Shown: piece by piece, positions 25,840 through 36,700 of the stretch | Layout of the letters: each line of letters starts with the position of its first letter | Position numbering within the stretch: the stretch's first letter is position 1 | Assembly: GCA_023678885.1 (NCBI GenBank) | Contig: CM042975.1 | Location: forward strand, 29,925,405-29,989,404 | Direction of reading: 5' to 3' | DNA: 64,000 nt | Source of the DNA: Pogostemon cablin | Lineage: Eukaryota > Streptophyta > Magnoliopsida > Lamiales > Lamiaceae | Translations under genes and position numbers: made by a program | The notes under the pieces: model-generated | The model's database searches: none | Told to the model about the DNA's origin: nothing | The model's input: only the letters and a program-made list of their open reading frames with translations

Positions 25840-27134
25840 TTAAGATTCGAAACGAACATTTCCCAGCCAAAAGAGCAGTGGAATCTGAGCAGCAGCCACA
25901 AAAAGCAAGATGTAGTTTCTTTTACTGGAATTGTTGTCAAAAGTTTGGATCTCAGAAATGAGAATCCTCTTCATTGTCTTCACCAGCAACACTCCCATGC
26001 AGAAGCTTTCCCACAATGTGATCGCACAAAACATGTAGTCCCCTAAAACCCTAATAGCAACGACAACCGAGGCAGCGACGAACGTGTAGCCCGCATAGGC
26101 GACCATGTCCAGCAACGGAACTTCTCCGCCTCCTCCTAGGGAGTGGAGCGTTGCCACCAGTAGGAGGGTTTGGAGCAGCCAACACAACGATGCCGTGCTG
26201 AGCTGAACTCCTAACGATTCCGGGCTAAATCTGCATTGTATTTTCAAATATTACAACTACAAAGAAAATAAGTGTGTTGTCTTAATCAGTGTGCAAAAGA
26301 CAAGAATTAATTGGTTTTTAAAGAAACCCGACCCAATAATACGTTCGATCTATACAAATTAAACATATATGCGTGTGATGAAATCGAATCAAACCGAACC
26401 GAATAAGTTAGAACTTACTTGCCATTGAAGCCAAGAAAAAAGCCAGCAAGGAGAATGTAGGTACCAAAGGCCATCATAGGAATGTAGAGATCAGGTGCAT
26501 TTATATCATATATTGGAGGTTTGAATGACAATTTCCCTCCACTACCCTCCACTGTTCTCATCCAATGTCCCTATATATTTTCACATTTAATAAATTTGAA
26601 CAATCTGATGATGCAAAATTAAATTTGGAAATAGCACACATATATGATAAAATTCTAGGTGGATCTTTGTTACTCTCGTATTTTTCTATAATAACTAACA
26701 TAAAATGACAAAGAAAATCCCGATTCAGATTCCGGTTAAATTGAAAACCGGTGATTCGGGTTTGGGCCGGGAAATATGCATGGTCTTTCTTACCTTATGC
26801 AGAAATGGAAACAAGATTAGGTTCACTTTCTTCTGCACATAATCATCATTCACGTCAAAGTAATATCCAGGATTAGAAATGTATCTGCTAATCTGTTTTT
26901 CAATAATAATAATTAAATTCCTAATAATCTGCCAAAAAAAAATTTGAACAAACAATCTCTCTCCCTCTCTCTTACACTGCTTTGAACATAGTGAGAGCCA
27001 GAACCCAGAATTCTGTGTCCATAAGCACCCAGCTCAGTTGTGATAACATCAGAACCACTGAAATTTAGAACATTTCCAACACCATTTTCATTGCAAGAAA
27101 TTACAGGCCTCACCAACCCTGACTCCTCGTACAT
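25840..27134 (-). CDS. YIF1: YIF1/Hrf1-family Golgi membrane protein
   Basis: Four minus-strand exons, 27134-26976, 26892-26794, 26570-26419 and 26230-25840, with canonical junctions give 266 residues. The family core is clear: YVQSSISRYISNPGYYFDVN, then VNLILFPFLHKGHW and KPPIYDINAPDLYIPMMAFG. Several hydrophobic segments follow (about five membrane spans) to a C-terminal FWLGNVRFES. YIF1 proteins partner with YIP1-type proteins and Rab GTPases in ER-Golgi vesicle traffic. The N-terminal 40 residues (MYEESGLVRPVISCNENG...) are less family-like than the rest, so the start is the least certain part, although the next upstream sequence holds a TATA box. It is convergent with alpha-COP. Confidence 0.92.
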
Positions 27135-27173
27135 GTCGAACCAACACTCTTCAATTTCCCACGATTTTGAGAC

Positions 27174-27193
27174 TGATATATATGTATATATAG
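27174..27193 (-). promoter_or_regulatory. TATA box region of YIF1 gene
   Basis: On the minus strand CCTATATATACATATAT lies roughly 40-60 bp before the ATG at 27134, which supports that ATG as the start. Confidence 0.5.
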
Positions 27194-27199
27194 GAAAAA

Positions 27200-27881
27200 T
27201 ATGTTTATATATGTATATAGGAGGATATTAGAAAATTATTGGTGGATGAATTGATAAATTTGGATTGTTAAGTTGAAGTGGAGTGATACGGTGCTCTTTT
27301 GATTGCGAGAAATTATAGTTCATTGTCTTAACGTTTCCCAATGAGGTGGATATACTAGTATTTTTATATTCTGCCGTGGGCTCACGCAATGAATGCCATT
27401 AAATGGATTAAAATTTATGCGTTTCTTATCTTACAATAATATTTTTTATTTCTAAAATAACACTTCCTTGGATGGGGGATTGCTTGATTATTGAACACAA
27501 TTTTTTACCTTTAATATTAATGCTCCAAAAATCAAGTTTCACAGGGAGCTACATGCAGCAATACAGTACAGATATACCATATACATACATACATACATAC
27601 ATACACATCATTCCTAAAAAATTAGGACTACATAAATATCATGTCCGTACATGGCCTCACTGAAGCTTTACTTAACTACAATCAAACTCAGCCAAACAAC
27701 GAGGGAAGAGCTACACAAGCAATAGGTTCACTTCTTGCAACTAAGTGTTGGAAAAGAATAGCTAATAAAGGACCAAATAGAAGTTTTGCATAATGTCAAC
27801 GGGCATAATTTTAGTAATGAAATGCTGAATTGACCTTGCTCGTGCCTTCTTCCAATTGATAATGCATGGTAGCAGTCAATA
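27200..27881. other. YIF1 upstream / ssSPT 3' region
   Basis: No ORF of merit. It holds a short (CATA)n run near 27580 and probably the 3' untranslated part of the ssSPT transcript, which ends its coding part at 27882. Confidence 0.5.
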
Positions 27882-29524
27882 TCAGTGCAGATACCTGTAA
27901 AGTCGTATTAAGACAAGAAATGAAAGGCATGCCACGAGAGAGAAGTAAAGAAAAAATAATCAAAATGTAGAAATGATAGAATTGAGAATGTCGCTCCCTA
28001 GTCCAAGCCATGATCGATAGGCCTTTGTTTCAGCAAGCAGTCCCATTGCAAGTAATTAAGAATCTTAACTTTAAGGTAAAAAATACTATAGACAATTGTC
28101 ATTCTTCTATTTGCAGAAATCCCAGGCATGTATGCATATTGCAGTACACTCTGCACGTGGTGTCCCCTTTAATGGAAAAAAAATACGAAGACTATTTCTA
28201 TCATGGTCAACTGTAAGCAGAGCCTAAACACCTTATTGTTCAACATAATCGAATGAGTACCCATACCCGTACAGATACGAATCACAGCAGTTGATGTTGA
28301 GATTGTGACATGCTATGATTTCAACAAACATATTAAAGCCATTATAAAGTGGAAACAATGAGCGCAGTAGATTATAGCATCAAAACAATCAGAACAGGTT
28401 CAGTTTTTTTAATAATAAGCACGCAGATATCAAAGCCAATTAATGCATCCAAAGAAAATGCCTCATCACTGACAAAGCATGTCACAAATCAAACATTGAA
28501 GATGTACCATAACAACAAGGATAATACATGGCATAGCAAAACTTGAACGAGACCATCTCAAAGAAGGTTTACATGGGCCTGACCATCACATTTCCTCAAT
28601 AGGGTATCACTTTACCCAATTATGGTACAATAGCATGCCACATTTACCTAAGACTCGGAACTCATTCAATGAGAAGATTTCACACAAGAATGGCTCTCAT
28701 AGCATTATCTGAAGTCAACGTCCTTGAGCATATTTATAAGAAGTTATTCTAGGAAAACCTTTCTTAAATTTTCAAATATAACTTATACTGTTGGTCCAAC
28801 ATTAAAAAAAAAAAAGTAGTACTACCTAACTTCAAACCAATAGCAATAAATCCATTAAAACCAGCCTATTAAGTAATTCATTCCTACAAAAAGATTTAAT
28901 TTTTATTCACTTGCAACTGTTTTAAATGATGATTCTTGGAAGATCTAAAAGAACTTATTCACAATTTCACCAAATGAGTTCAACAAATCCAACTCAAATG
29001 CTCAATTGTTTGAATTTCCCATTTAGACAAAAAGGATTTAGAATCCACTATGAACGAACTAGCTTTCTACTTCCAATTCCAACTCAATAAGACCATCAGA
29101 CAAGAAAAATGGAACCCTAGATTATAAACAGGAAATTGCAACTGAAATTCATGAAAATCATCAAACAAAAAGCAAAATAAATCTAATTTTCAGATCAATC
29201 AGCAATATCAAGTCGCTTACTTTTTCCATGAATCGGCAACGTATCGCGAACTGTTGTAGAAGATAAACCACATCAACACGATAACCAGTGTATCTATAAA
29301 GTATTAAGGCGCCCAAATTGATTCAATCACCGAAATTGAGGAGGAATCGTAATAGAATTAATTAATCAATACACAGATCTAAGTCGAATGCAAAATCAAT
29401 TCAATTCACAGATTTATGCAGAGAGAGATAAAAGGATACTGAAAAGATAACGCTCCCACCAATCGAGCATGTAGAGCCCAAAAGTAACATTGTAGAGATA
29501 AATCTTGCGTTGAACCCAGTTCAT
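27882..29524 (-). CDS. ssSPT: Serine palmitoyltransferase small subunit (ssSPT)
   Basis: Three minus-strand exons, 29524-29440, 29293-29221 and 27894-27882, encode 56 residues. The first 28 residues, beginning MNWVQRKIYLYNVTFGLYML and continuing DWWERYLF, match the strongly conserved plant ssSPT N-terminus. A membrane helix (about NTLVIVLMWFIFYN) and a short basic tail ending WKKYLH follow. Known family members in Arabidopsis are 56 aa, the same length. The protein sits in the ER membrane, binds the LCB1/LCB2 catalytic pair and raises the first step of sphingolipid synthesis (serine plus palmitoyl-CoA). The last coding exon is only 13 nt after a 1.3 kb intron. If that intron is retained, translation stops three residues earlier, at a TAA that overlaps the splice donor (29219-29217). 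The first two exons are near certain; exon 3 is inferred. Confidence 0.9.
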
Positions 29525-29743
29525 ATGTGTGAAAAATCAGAAGATCTTATTTGTGATGAAAGAATAATGCATAGCTGATGCAGAAGCTGCTATTGAGAAA
29601 GACCTCAACTTACCATAAGAACAAATGTTCCACTATTGGGCTTAGAATATTCCTCTTAATTGCACCTATAACAGAAGGCCCATCTAAAATTAAATTTCGC
29701 TTCTTCTTCGTAGGCTCAGGCCATCGCCCTGTATCTCGAAACA
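29525..29743 (-). promoter_or_regulatory. ssSPT promoter region with TGGGCC motifs
   Basis: Directly upstream of the ssSPT ATG, a GGCCCA (near 29676) and a TGGGCT (near 29636) occur. These are site II-like elements common in promoters of plant housekeeping genes. Confidence 0.45.
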
Positions 29744-29872
29744 CAACCATTTCCCTCCCTATTCTATTTAAATATATGTATTGCTAGGGAGTTTAAATTA
29801 TAAAGAGGCACGAAAATTACAAAGGGGCACAGATCTAAATCCGTGTGCCTGAGCGCACAAGAGACTCACCCG
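29744..29872. mobile_element. MITE fragment, relative of 46010-46176
   Basis: Shares CTATTTAAA...TATGTATTGCTAGG, ATTATAAAGAGGCACGAAAA and the GCGCACAAGAG end with 46010-46176. The left end is degraded. Confidence 0.55.
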
Positions 29873-31167
29873 TATAAAAGAAATATAAAAGAAAAGCATG
29901 ATGGGAGCATCAAATATCGATAGTTTTTTAATTTGAAGGGGATAAAAAGAGGTCGTTAGTTTTTTAATTTGGAGGGGGTAAAAAGAGGTATTTTTAAACA
30001 AGAAGCCTCAAATATCGATAGTTTTTCAATTTGAAGGGGGTAAAAAGAGGTAATTAGTTTTTTAATTTGAAGGGGCTAAAAAGAGGTATTTTATTTTATG
30101 TAAAAATAGGTTGAATTAAAAATAGGTTGAATTAATTGCTTTCTTTGTTTAAAACTCGTGATTATTAAATAACATTTCTTATAAAAACCTATTTGATCCT
30201 AATTATATTTAAATCCATCAATTCACAGCATCATATTTGATGAAGATATAAAAACCTATTTGATCCTAATTATATCTCGATCCATCCATTTTCTCATTTA
30301 CAATCATAAATTTGGTTATTTGATTTGATTTGATGATGATAAGAGTACGGAAAGAATTGAAATTTGATTTGATTTGATGATGATAAGAGTACCGAAAGAA
30401 TTGAAGGGATAAATAAATTTTATAAAATCATCAACATCACCGGTACTTTACTTTCTGCAATTTGTTTCAAGAAATAATGTACAAGTTTCTTGAAACTTGA
30501 TCAGGTAAGAAATAGGAGTTTGGATTTCAAATCAATTTGTTTTTTAAAAAATTTAAATTTAAGTAATTAATATAATTAAAATTTTATAAAACTTAAATAT
30601 TTAAATAATTATTAAAATTAAATAATTATATATATATAATTAATTTTTTATTAGTATTTATTATTAAACCGATAATAAACTTATGTCAAATTTCCTTTCC
30701 AATATCCCTATTATATATAGCACCATGGTTTTTTTTTTTTTTTGGAAAAGTAAATTTCATTTATTTGGGTATGAGATTTACCCCAAAGTTTACGTATAGG
30801 ACACCTTGTTGATCAAACGATAATATTGATCATACTCATCCATGTTGATCTAATAACCCTGTATTTATTAATTAGAGCATTCTAATTTTAATGGAGTAAT
30901 ATTTTTATAGGAGAAGCTTTTATCATAAACTTAGGCGAAGCTTTTATCATAAACTTCAAGTATTTAAACTTCTAGATGTTTATATAAGTGAAATTGGATT
31001 TTACTTAGGGATATTAGCGGATCCTTATTGAAATCGAATGGGAAAAAAAATTTATTATTTGACTTTTTTTTTAACTTAATCTAACTGAATATTTCATATT
31101 ATGAACTTGAATATTGTTTATCAAACGTACCAAAACCCAAATCAAATCGAAAAATTGAATATAAATA
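29873..31167. other. Intergenic with short tandem repeats
   Basis: At 29915-30095 a unit of about 40 bp (AGTTTTTTAATTTGAAGGGG plus TAAAAAGAGGTA) is repeated four times with variation. At 30170-30410 two phrases (CCTATTTGATCCTAATTATA and GATTTGATTTGATGATGATA) are each doubled. No gene seen. Confidence 0.6.
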
Positions 31168-31325
31168 GACAAAGACTTATGTGATAATGATATTTCATAA
31201 ATAATTTATAGTATAAATAAAATATGATAACATTATATAATGAAGGTGAAAACGTTTTAGTAAAAGTGATAATTAATTTAAAAATTGAAAAATAGTCTCA
31301 CATGAGACGTCTCACCCAAGACCGC
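31168..31325. mobile_element. MITE with GAGAC ends, degraded copy
   Basis: Shares AAAGACTTATGTGA at the left and GTCTCACATGAGACGTCTCA at the right with 32254-32440 and 48735-49402. The interior has repeated AGTGATAA motifs. Ends are eroded. Confidence 0.6.
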
Positions 31326-31385
31326 CCATATAAATATATTTAAAATAAAATTTACACCCTGTTAAATCTGAAAAATAATCATTAA

Positions 31386-31784
31386 CACTACAAAAAAAAA
31401 CTATTTTTTAGAAACGGAATATTCCGTTGCTAAAAGCCTTAATTTCATTGTTAAATTGGCTTACCAACGGATTAGCAACGGAATCTGTTGGTAAAATTCC
31501 GTTGGTAAAGTGGTGGTTGGTAAATTTTTAGCAACAAAAAATCAATTCTGTTGCTAAATAATTCCGTTGGTAATCCGTTGCTAATAATTCCGTTGGTAAT
31601 TTATATAAGGATTCCCTTGCTATTCTGTTGGTAATTAGCAACGAATTGAATTCCGTTGCTAAAATAGAGAATAATTCCGTTGCTAAAACAAAAATATCAT
31701 TTTGTTGCTAATCCATTGCTAATTACCAACGGATTGAATTCCATTGCTAAATTCGGTTGCTAAAAAATATTTTTTTTTGTAGTG
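31386..31784. mobile_element. CACTA MITE, copy 2 (inverted)
   Basis: 399 bp, starting CACTACAAAAAAAAAC and ending TTTTTTTTGTAGTG, with exact target duplication TAA (31383-31385 and 31785-31787). Same family as 17875-18285 but inserted in the opposite orientation, with the same TTAGCAACGGAAT motif array. Confidence 0.92.
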
Positions 31785-31968
31785 TAAATTTCACTTTGAA
31801 TTAATATCTTCCAACAAAAATAATCTTTATATTTTTTAATAATTTATACTCCATATATAAAAATTAATCATCTTTTGTATTAGATTTTAATATATTATTA
31901 GTTATATACATTCTCCGTTGCGATAACGTTCACGTTTAGAGTTTTTTTTCCAAGTAAATTAAGAGATA

Positions 31969-32219
31969 CTCCCTCCATCTCATTGATAAGTGTTCATTTT
32001 GCCATTTTTATTCGTCTCAATACAAAATAATCATTTTCTTTTGGATTGATGTGACAGACATAATAATATTATTATATTTGGGGCCCACACTCCATACTAA
32101 TACAATTACCCACTCCATACTAAAATATTATTTCTCTCACCTCATTACACTTTAAAATATTATACTTTTTAATGTACGTGCAAAAAGCAAACAGACACTT
32201 ATCAAGATGACAGAGGTAG
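31969..32219. mobile_element. Stowaway-like MITE
   Basis: Begins CTCCCTCCATCTCATTGATAAG, shown in part, and ends with the matching inverse CTTATCAAGATGACAGAGGTAG. It is flanked by TA on both sides, the Tc1/mariner target. 251 bp, no coding capacity. Confidence 0.75.
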
Positions 32220-32253
32220 TATATTATAGTGGATTGATAGATATAATATTTTA

Positions 32254-32440
32254 GGGCAAAGACTTATGTGAGACCGTTTAACGTAAGACGGACAGAAAGT
32301 GATAACTTTTATAAAGGAAAGTGATAATAAATTAATGATACATTTTATTGCGAAAGTAATATGTTTTATAACGAAAGTGATAACTATTTTAAAAAAGTGA
32401 AAAATTGCCTCACGTGAGACGGTTCACGCAATACCTACCC
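32254..32440. mobile_element. MITE with GAGAC ends, hAT-like TSD
   Basis: 187 bp, left end GGGCAAAGACTTATGTGAGA, right end GTGAGACGGTTCACGC...CTACCC. It is flanked by the 8-bp duplication ATATTTTA (32246-32253 and 32441-32448), which suggests hAT ancestry. The interior has AAAGTGATAA repeats. Confidence 0.7.
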
Positions 32441-32448
32441 ATATTTTA

Positions 32449-33179
32449 ATTATAGCGGGTATTTATATTAGTATTGTGTGGAACTCATAGAAATATATTA
32501 GTAATTTAATTTGTTTTTTTTTCACTTAAATTAAGAGATATATTTAGTGGGTTTGATGGATATAATATTTTATTATAGCGGATAGTTGTATTAGTATTGT
32601 GTGTGTGGTAGTTTTATTAATGATGTGTGTTGAACTCGTGAAAATATATTAATCGTTTTGTGTAGGTCTATATAAACTAATTTTTATTATTGGAGAGGTC
32701 TTGGGAAGATCGTCTCACAGACATCACATATCCCTTTATTTGAGACGGATTATTCATGAATAAAAAAAAGTAATATTTTAATTTAAATTATAAAATAATT
32801 GAATAAATTATTATTCATGTATAGAAAAGAAAGTACTATTTTAAATTAAATTAAAAAAATAATTGAATAAATTATGTTAGTTAAGTTTAACTAAAAATTA
32901 ACGAATTAATGCTAGAAATGTTTCCAACCAAAAAAAAAAAAAAGTATGGAATTTCTTCTCGACAGGATGGCCTCTCACTGCAGTCCAGATTAATTTCATT
33001 TTGGAAAGCTCTAATATCTTGCATGATTAATTGCTGCTTTATTTTGCATAGGTTTGGAGCATAAATTAAAGTTCTATTACTATATATTTTATGCCTATGT
33101 ATAACAATGTCAATTGAATCGGAGTTCTGAATGGGGGTGGGGGGTGGGTATCCTTTGATGAACTTATTTGCACATTGGG
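32449..33179. other. Intergenic, no gene seen
   Basis: AT-rich, with two short similar phrases around TATAGCGG and GTATTGTGTG (32450-32640). The minus-strand frame at 32887-33240 has no recognisable domain. Confidence 0.45.
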
Positions 33180-33306
33180 TAGGGGGCGGATCCCAAAATT
33201 TTTGGGTACGATATATAAAATCGTATAATAAATAAATCAAAATTAAAAAAAATTATAATTTCTGTTTGACACCATTAAATTTTTGTTAGTAAAAAATAAT
33301 TTAAAA

Positions 33307-33346
<40 letters not shown>

Positions 33347-33770
33347 TATTTATGACATAAATCTAGAAATATAATCATGAATTGTGCCTAAATTTATGTT
33401 GCAATTAATAATTTAAAGTAAAAAAAAGAAAGAAAATATGAATATATATAAAAGAAAAAAAAACTTTATAAAGAAAGAGTGTAGTAGTATAGTATTAGGA
33501 AGGAAATGTTAAATTAAATAATTATATAAAAGAAAAGATAAAAATCTTAGTTAAGTTATCAAGTTCTGAAGAGGTTTAATTAGAATGAAAACAAAAATTT
33601 AAGAAAATAATAAAATAATTATAAAAAAGAAAAGATAAAAATCTTAGTTAGGTTATTGAAGAGGTATAATTAGAATGAAAACAAAAATTTAAGAAAGAGG
33701 GCAGTAGTATATTTCTAGGAGAGATAGGTTTGTTATATAAAAAAATAAAATAATTATAAAAATCAAGGAA
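33180..33770. mobile_element. hAT element fragment, relative of 5091-6161
   Basis: Begins AGGGGGCGGATCCC and continues with the same TATATAAAAT...AATAAATAAATCAAAATT phrases as the left part of 5091-6161. Later GTGTAGTAGTATAGTATTAGGA matches that element near 5455. The right terminal repeat was not found. It contains an (ATT)n run at 33308-33345. Confidence 0.55.
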
Positions 33771-33779
33771 GGGATTATC

Positions 33780-33965
33780 CATTATTAATTAAAGGTAATG
33801 AAATTCCTTTACTGAGAAGCCCAAATGAATTCTTTTAATCTTATACTAATTCTTGAAATTAAATTAAATTAAATTAAACGAAACCATATGGTGTAACGGT
33901 AACCATGGCCTCCCGGCCCTCTCCGCTAAGATACGGGTGGGGAAAATACCAGATTAATGTTGTAC
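33780..33965. repeat. Upstream repeat unit of the B3 locus, copy 1
   Basis: GGTAATGAAATTCCTTTACTGA, ATCTTATACTAATTCTTGAA and ACCATATGGTGTAA...CATGGCCTCCC occur here and again at 36700-36835. This duplicated segment marks the start of a repeated B3/clathrin-assembly unit. Confidence 0.7.
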
Positions 33966-34081
33966 AGCTTAATTAAACCCTCATACTTACCTTAATTAAA
34001 TTACTTTTCTACTTCCTTATATATATTTCTACAATGAACTAAACCCTCACGAATTAAACCCTTCTACTTACCTTAATTAAA

Positions 34082-34991
34082 TTGCTTCTACTTCCTTGTA
34101 TTTCTGCAATGTCTGCGATTCCTTATATTTCTACAATGTCTACGATGTATGGCGATTCGGACAGCAAGTGGAATTTTTTGGTTGATTTGGCGGTGCTGTT
34201 GTCGGAAGGGAAGGTGGACTTGGAAGATTTGGTGACATCCACACACAAGATTGTTGATGAAGATGAACATTCACCGCTACTTTCTGCATGTGTCAAGAAA
34301 CTGTGCGTCATCAGGTAAGAAAGATGAATTGGGGTTTCGATACTGCAATGATCATGGTTCCTACGGGTACTGAAGAAATCAAGAAACCCATGATCATGGT
34401 TCCTGCTGGTCTTGAAGAAATTAAGGGTTTCGAAATCAAGAATCTTCATACTATGGCTAGCTTCGAAATCAAGAATCTTCATACTGTGGCTGCGGTTGGT
34501 GATTCCAATAAATCAAACCTCAAATTCAAAATACAGACCATCCCGACAAGAAACCCTCCTATGCTGTGATAATTCAAGATCAAGAAATTAGTAGTAGAAA
34601 GAGAAAAAGAGATGAAGAAATGATGCAGTGGATCGTCAACTGTGGGGGCGATGCAAAGAGTGCAGTTCTTGTGATGGAGAAAGACCTATTCGCGAGTGAC
34701 GTCAACCCGGTTCTGGCACGGCTGTCGTTGCCACAGAAGCAGGCGAAGAAGCTGTCTCTAACGCGAGAGGAAATGGTTGAAGCAGACTGTCGTGAGGGCG
34801 TGATTGAACCGGATGGTACGTTCGGAGAGTGCGGAATGAGGATCAGAAACTGGAAGTGCAGCTCTCAGTACGCATTAAACGGAGGCTGGAATGCCTTTTG
34901 TGACAGAAACAAATTGGAACAAGGAACGACTATTAAGGTCTGGTCATTCCAGAACAACCACAAACGCTGTCTTGCCATTGTTCCTGCATAA
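34082..34991 (+). pseudogene. B3-domain (DUF313/REM-like) gene, frameshifted copy 1
   Basis: Three open segments in different frames (34082-34318, 34288-34569, 34566-34991) make up one B3-type gene. Segment 1 has the N-terminal helix region (YGDSDSKWNFLVDLAVLL). Segment 2 has duplicated phrases (MIMVP...EEIK and FEIKNLHT, each twice). Segment 3, 141 residues, holds a basic KRKR nuclear-type signal and a complete plant B3 DNA-binding fold: MEKDLFASDVNP, RLSLPQKQAKKL, EPDGTFGECGMRIRNWKC, NGGWNAFC and TIKVWSFQ. Segments 2 and 3 are offset by a single-base shift near 34558. The first junction could instead be a splice donor (CATCAG/GTAAGAAAG). It is either a pseudogene or a gene with a non-obvious intron. 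Nuclear transcription-factor family; target unknown. A partial second copy is at 42700-43060. Confidence 0.75.
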
Positions 34992-35339
34992 TTGGATTGG
35001 ATGCTTTAATGAAACATAGATCAATACTGTAAATTCTGATATTTGTTTTAATGTAGAAAGTTACTTTAGTTACTATACATAAATTCTGATTGTATTTGTT
35101 TTAATGTAGAAATATTCTTTAGACTACAAATTCTATTGGATTTTATTTGTTTTAAGAAAGATGAAGATTTATTTTGGATTAATTTATGTCTATCTAATAT
35201 TCAGTAACAAAATCTTATTTAAATGTTTTCTACATATATATTTTGTAGCTCTTGTAAATCGATAGTTAATTTAATTGAAAAAGATGTAGAAAGACACTGC
35301 CAACTCACCTCATGCCACCGAATTCTACAGTGGCTCAGT
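34992..35339. other. B3 3' region facing the clathrin-assembly fragment
   Basis: AT-rich 3' flank with internal repetition of ATTTGTTTTAATGTAGAAA. It is copied again at 36260-36590 and, in part, at 43060-43265. Confidence 0.65.
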
Positions 35340-36164
35340 TCAAGTTTTATCGTGGTCTCTTGGTGTTGCATGGGGGCTTCTAGCTAATTGGGGAATTTCT
35401 GTCATCTGCATGAAATCATGGTTACCAAAAGACGATGACGATCCATGGTGGTGGTGGTGATGCTGCTTTGGCTCTGCAGATGCTTGTTGCAGTTGGGGGA
35501 ATCCTGATACCTGCATGTATTGTTGCTGATAGTATTGATCAGTTGTTGCTGGTTGCTGTTGGGGGATTCCGCCTATCTGCATTTGGTTATAAACAACCAT
35601 CGATTGGTCCTGATGCATGAAACCCGGATGTGCAACCATGTGCTGGTTATAACCATTGTACAACATGTTTGGATTGTAAACGTAGTCATCAGCTTCGAAA
35701 GGATTAGAAGGGGCGTTTGGTGTTTGATGAGGTCCGTTGGTGTGTGTTGTCTGTGGAGCGTTGTACAAACTGTCAAGTACTGATATGTCCAAAACACCGC
35801 CCTGTTCGATCAAACAAGATTGTTGGAGATTTTAAAATGATACTGCACCAAATAAAAGATTACTTTGGGGTGCATGAGTTGATGAAGAAAAAAATTTACC
35901 TTGGTGAGGGCTACTGAAGGGGGATCTGGAACTGGTGTTGTAACTAGTGCAAGCTCCCAGCTAGCTGGTTCGGTCGTGGACTCTGAACCTGTTTCAATGT
36001 TTGTTAGACGACTCTTCTAAACGCAAAGAGAAGATATAATCACACGCTTAGGATAAAATGTTCTACGTAGGGTGATAGGAAGAAACACCTGGTGCAGCTG
36101 TTTCTAAGGGAAGAGAATTGCTTTCGTCGGATACAGATGCTTCTTGAATGGGATCATCCCAGCT
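35340..36164 (-). pseudogene. Clathrin assembly protein (AP180/CALM type), 3' exons only
   Basis: Three minus-strand exons, 36164-36089, 35988-35900 and 35801-35340, are joined by canonical splice sites and stay in frame to a TGA. They encode the C-terminal tail of plant ANTH proteins: an acidic stretch, the signature WELALV, then VLDISVLDSLY, an NPF motif (NAPSNPFEADDYVY; NPF binds EH-domain endocytic proteins), and a Gln/Met/His-rich end. The N-terminal phosphoinositide-binding ANTH domain (about 300 residues) is absent. Upstream sequence (36228 on) is instead a duplicate of the B3 3' end. It is thus a genomic fragment, not a retrocopy, since its introns remain. It may be transcribed but could not act as a membrane-bound adaptor. 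Confidence 0.8.
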
Positions 36165-36227
36165 CTGAGAGTTAAGATACGATTACTCTGAGCCAATTAC
36201 GAGACACTTCCCTGTATTTTATTTTAA

Positions 36228-36700
36228 ACAACCACAAACGCTGTCTTGCCATTGTTCCTGCATAGCTTTAATTTTAAACATGGATCACTACTGTAAATCC
36301 TGATTTTATTAATTTGTTTTAATGTAGAAAGATGCTTTAGTTACTATACATAAGTTCTGATGTATTTGTTATTATGATGTAGAAATATTCTTTAGTTAAA
36401 CATGCATGACTACAAATTCTATTGGAATTTATTTGTTTTAAGAAAGATGAATCGAAGATTTATTTTGGATTTATGTCTATCTAATATTCATTCACTAACA
36501 AAATCTTATTTAATTGTTTTCTACATATATATTTTGTAGCTCTTGTAAATCGATAGTTAATTTAATTGAAAAAGATGTAGAAAGACAGTGCCATGGTCTC
36601 TTGCTGTTGCATGGGAGCTTCTAGTTGGGCCATTTCTGCCATCTGCATGAAGTCATGGTCACCTAGCGACGATGACCTTCATTTTGTTCAACAAATTGGT
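36228..36700. repeat. Duplicate of B3 3' end plus clathrin-assembly 3' end
   Basis: Starts with ACCACAAACGCTGTCTTGCC, the last codons of the B3 gene (as at 34959). It runs through the same 3' flank and ends in a copy of the last part of the clathrin-assembly exon (GCATGAAGTCATGGTCACC, compare 35405). It therefore copies 34958-35440 in the same order, shortened by small deletions. Confidence 0.85.
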
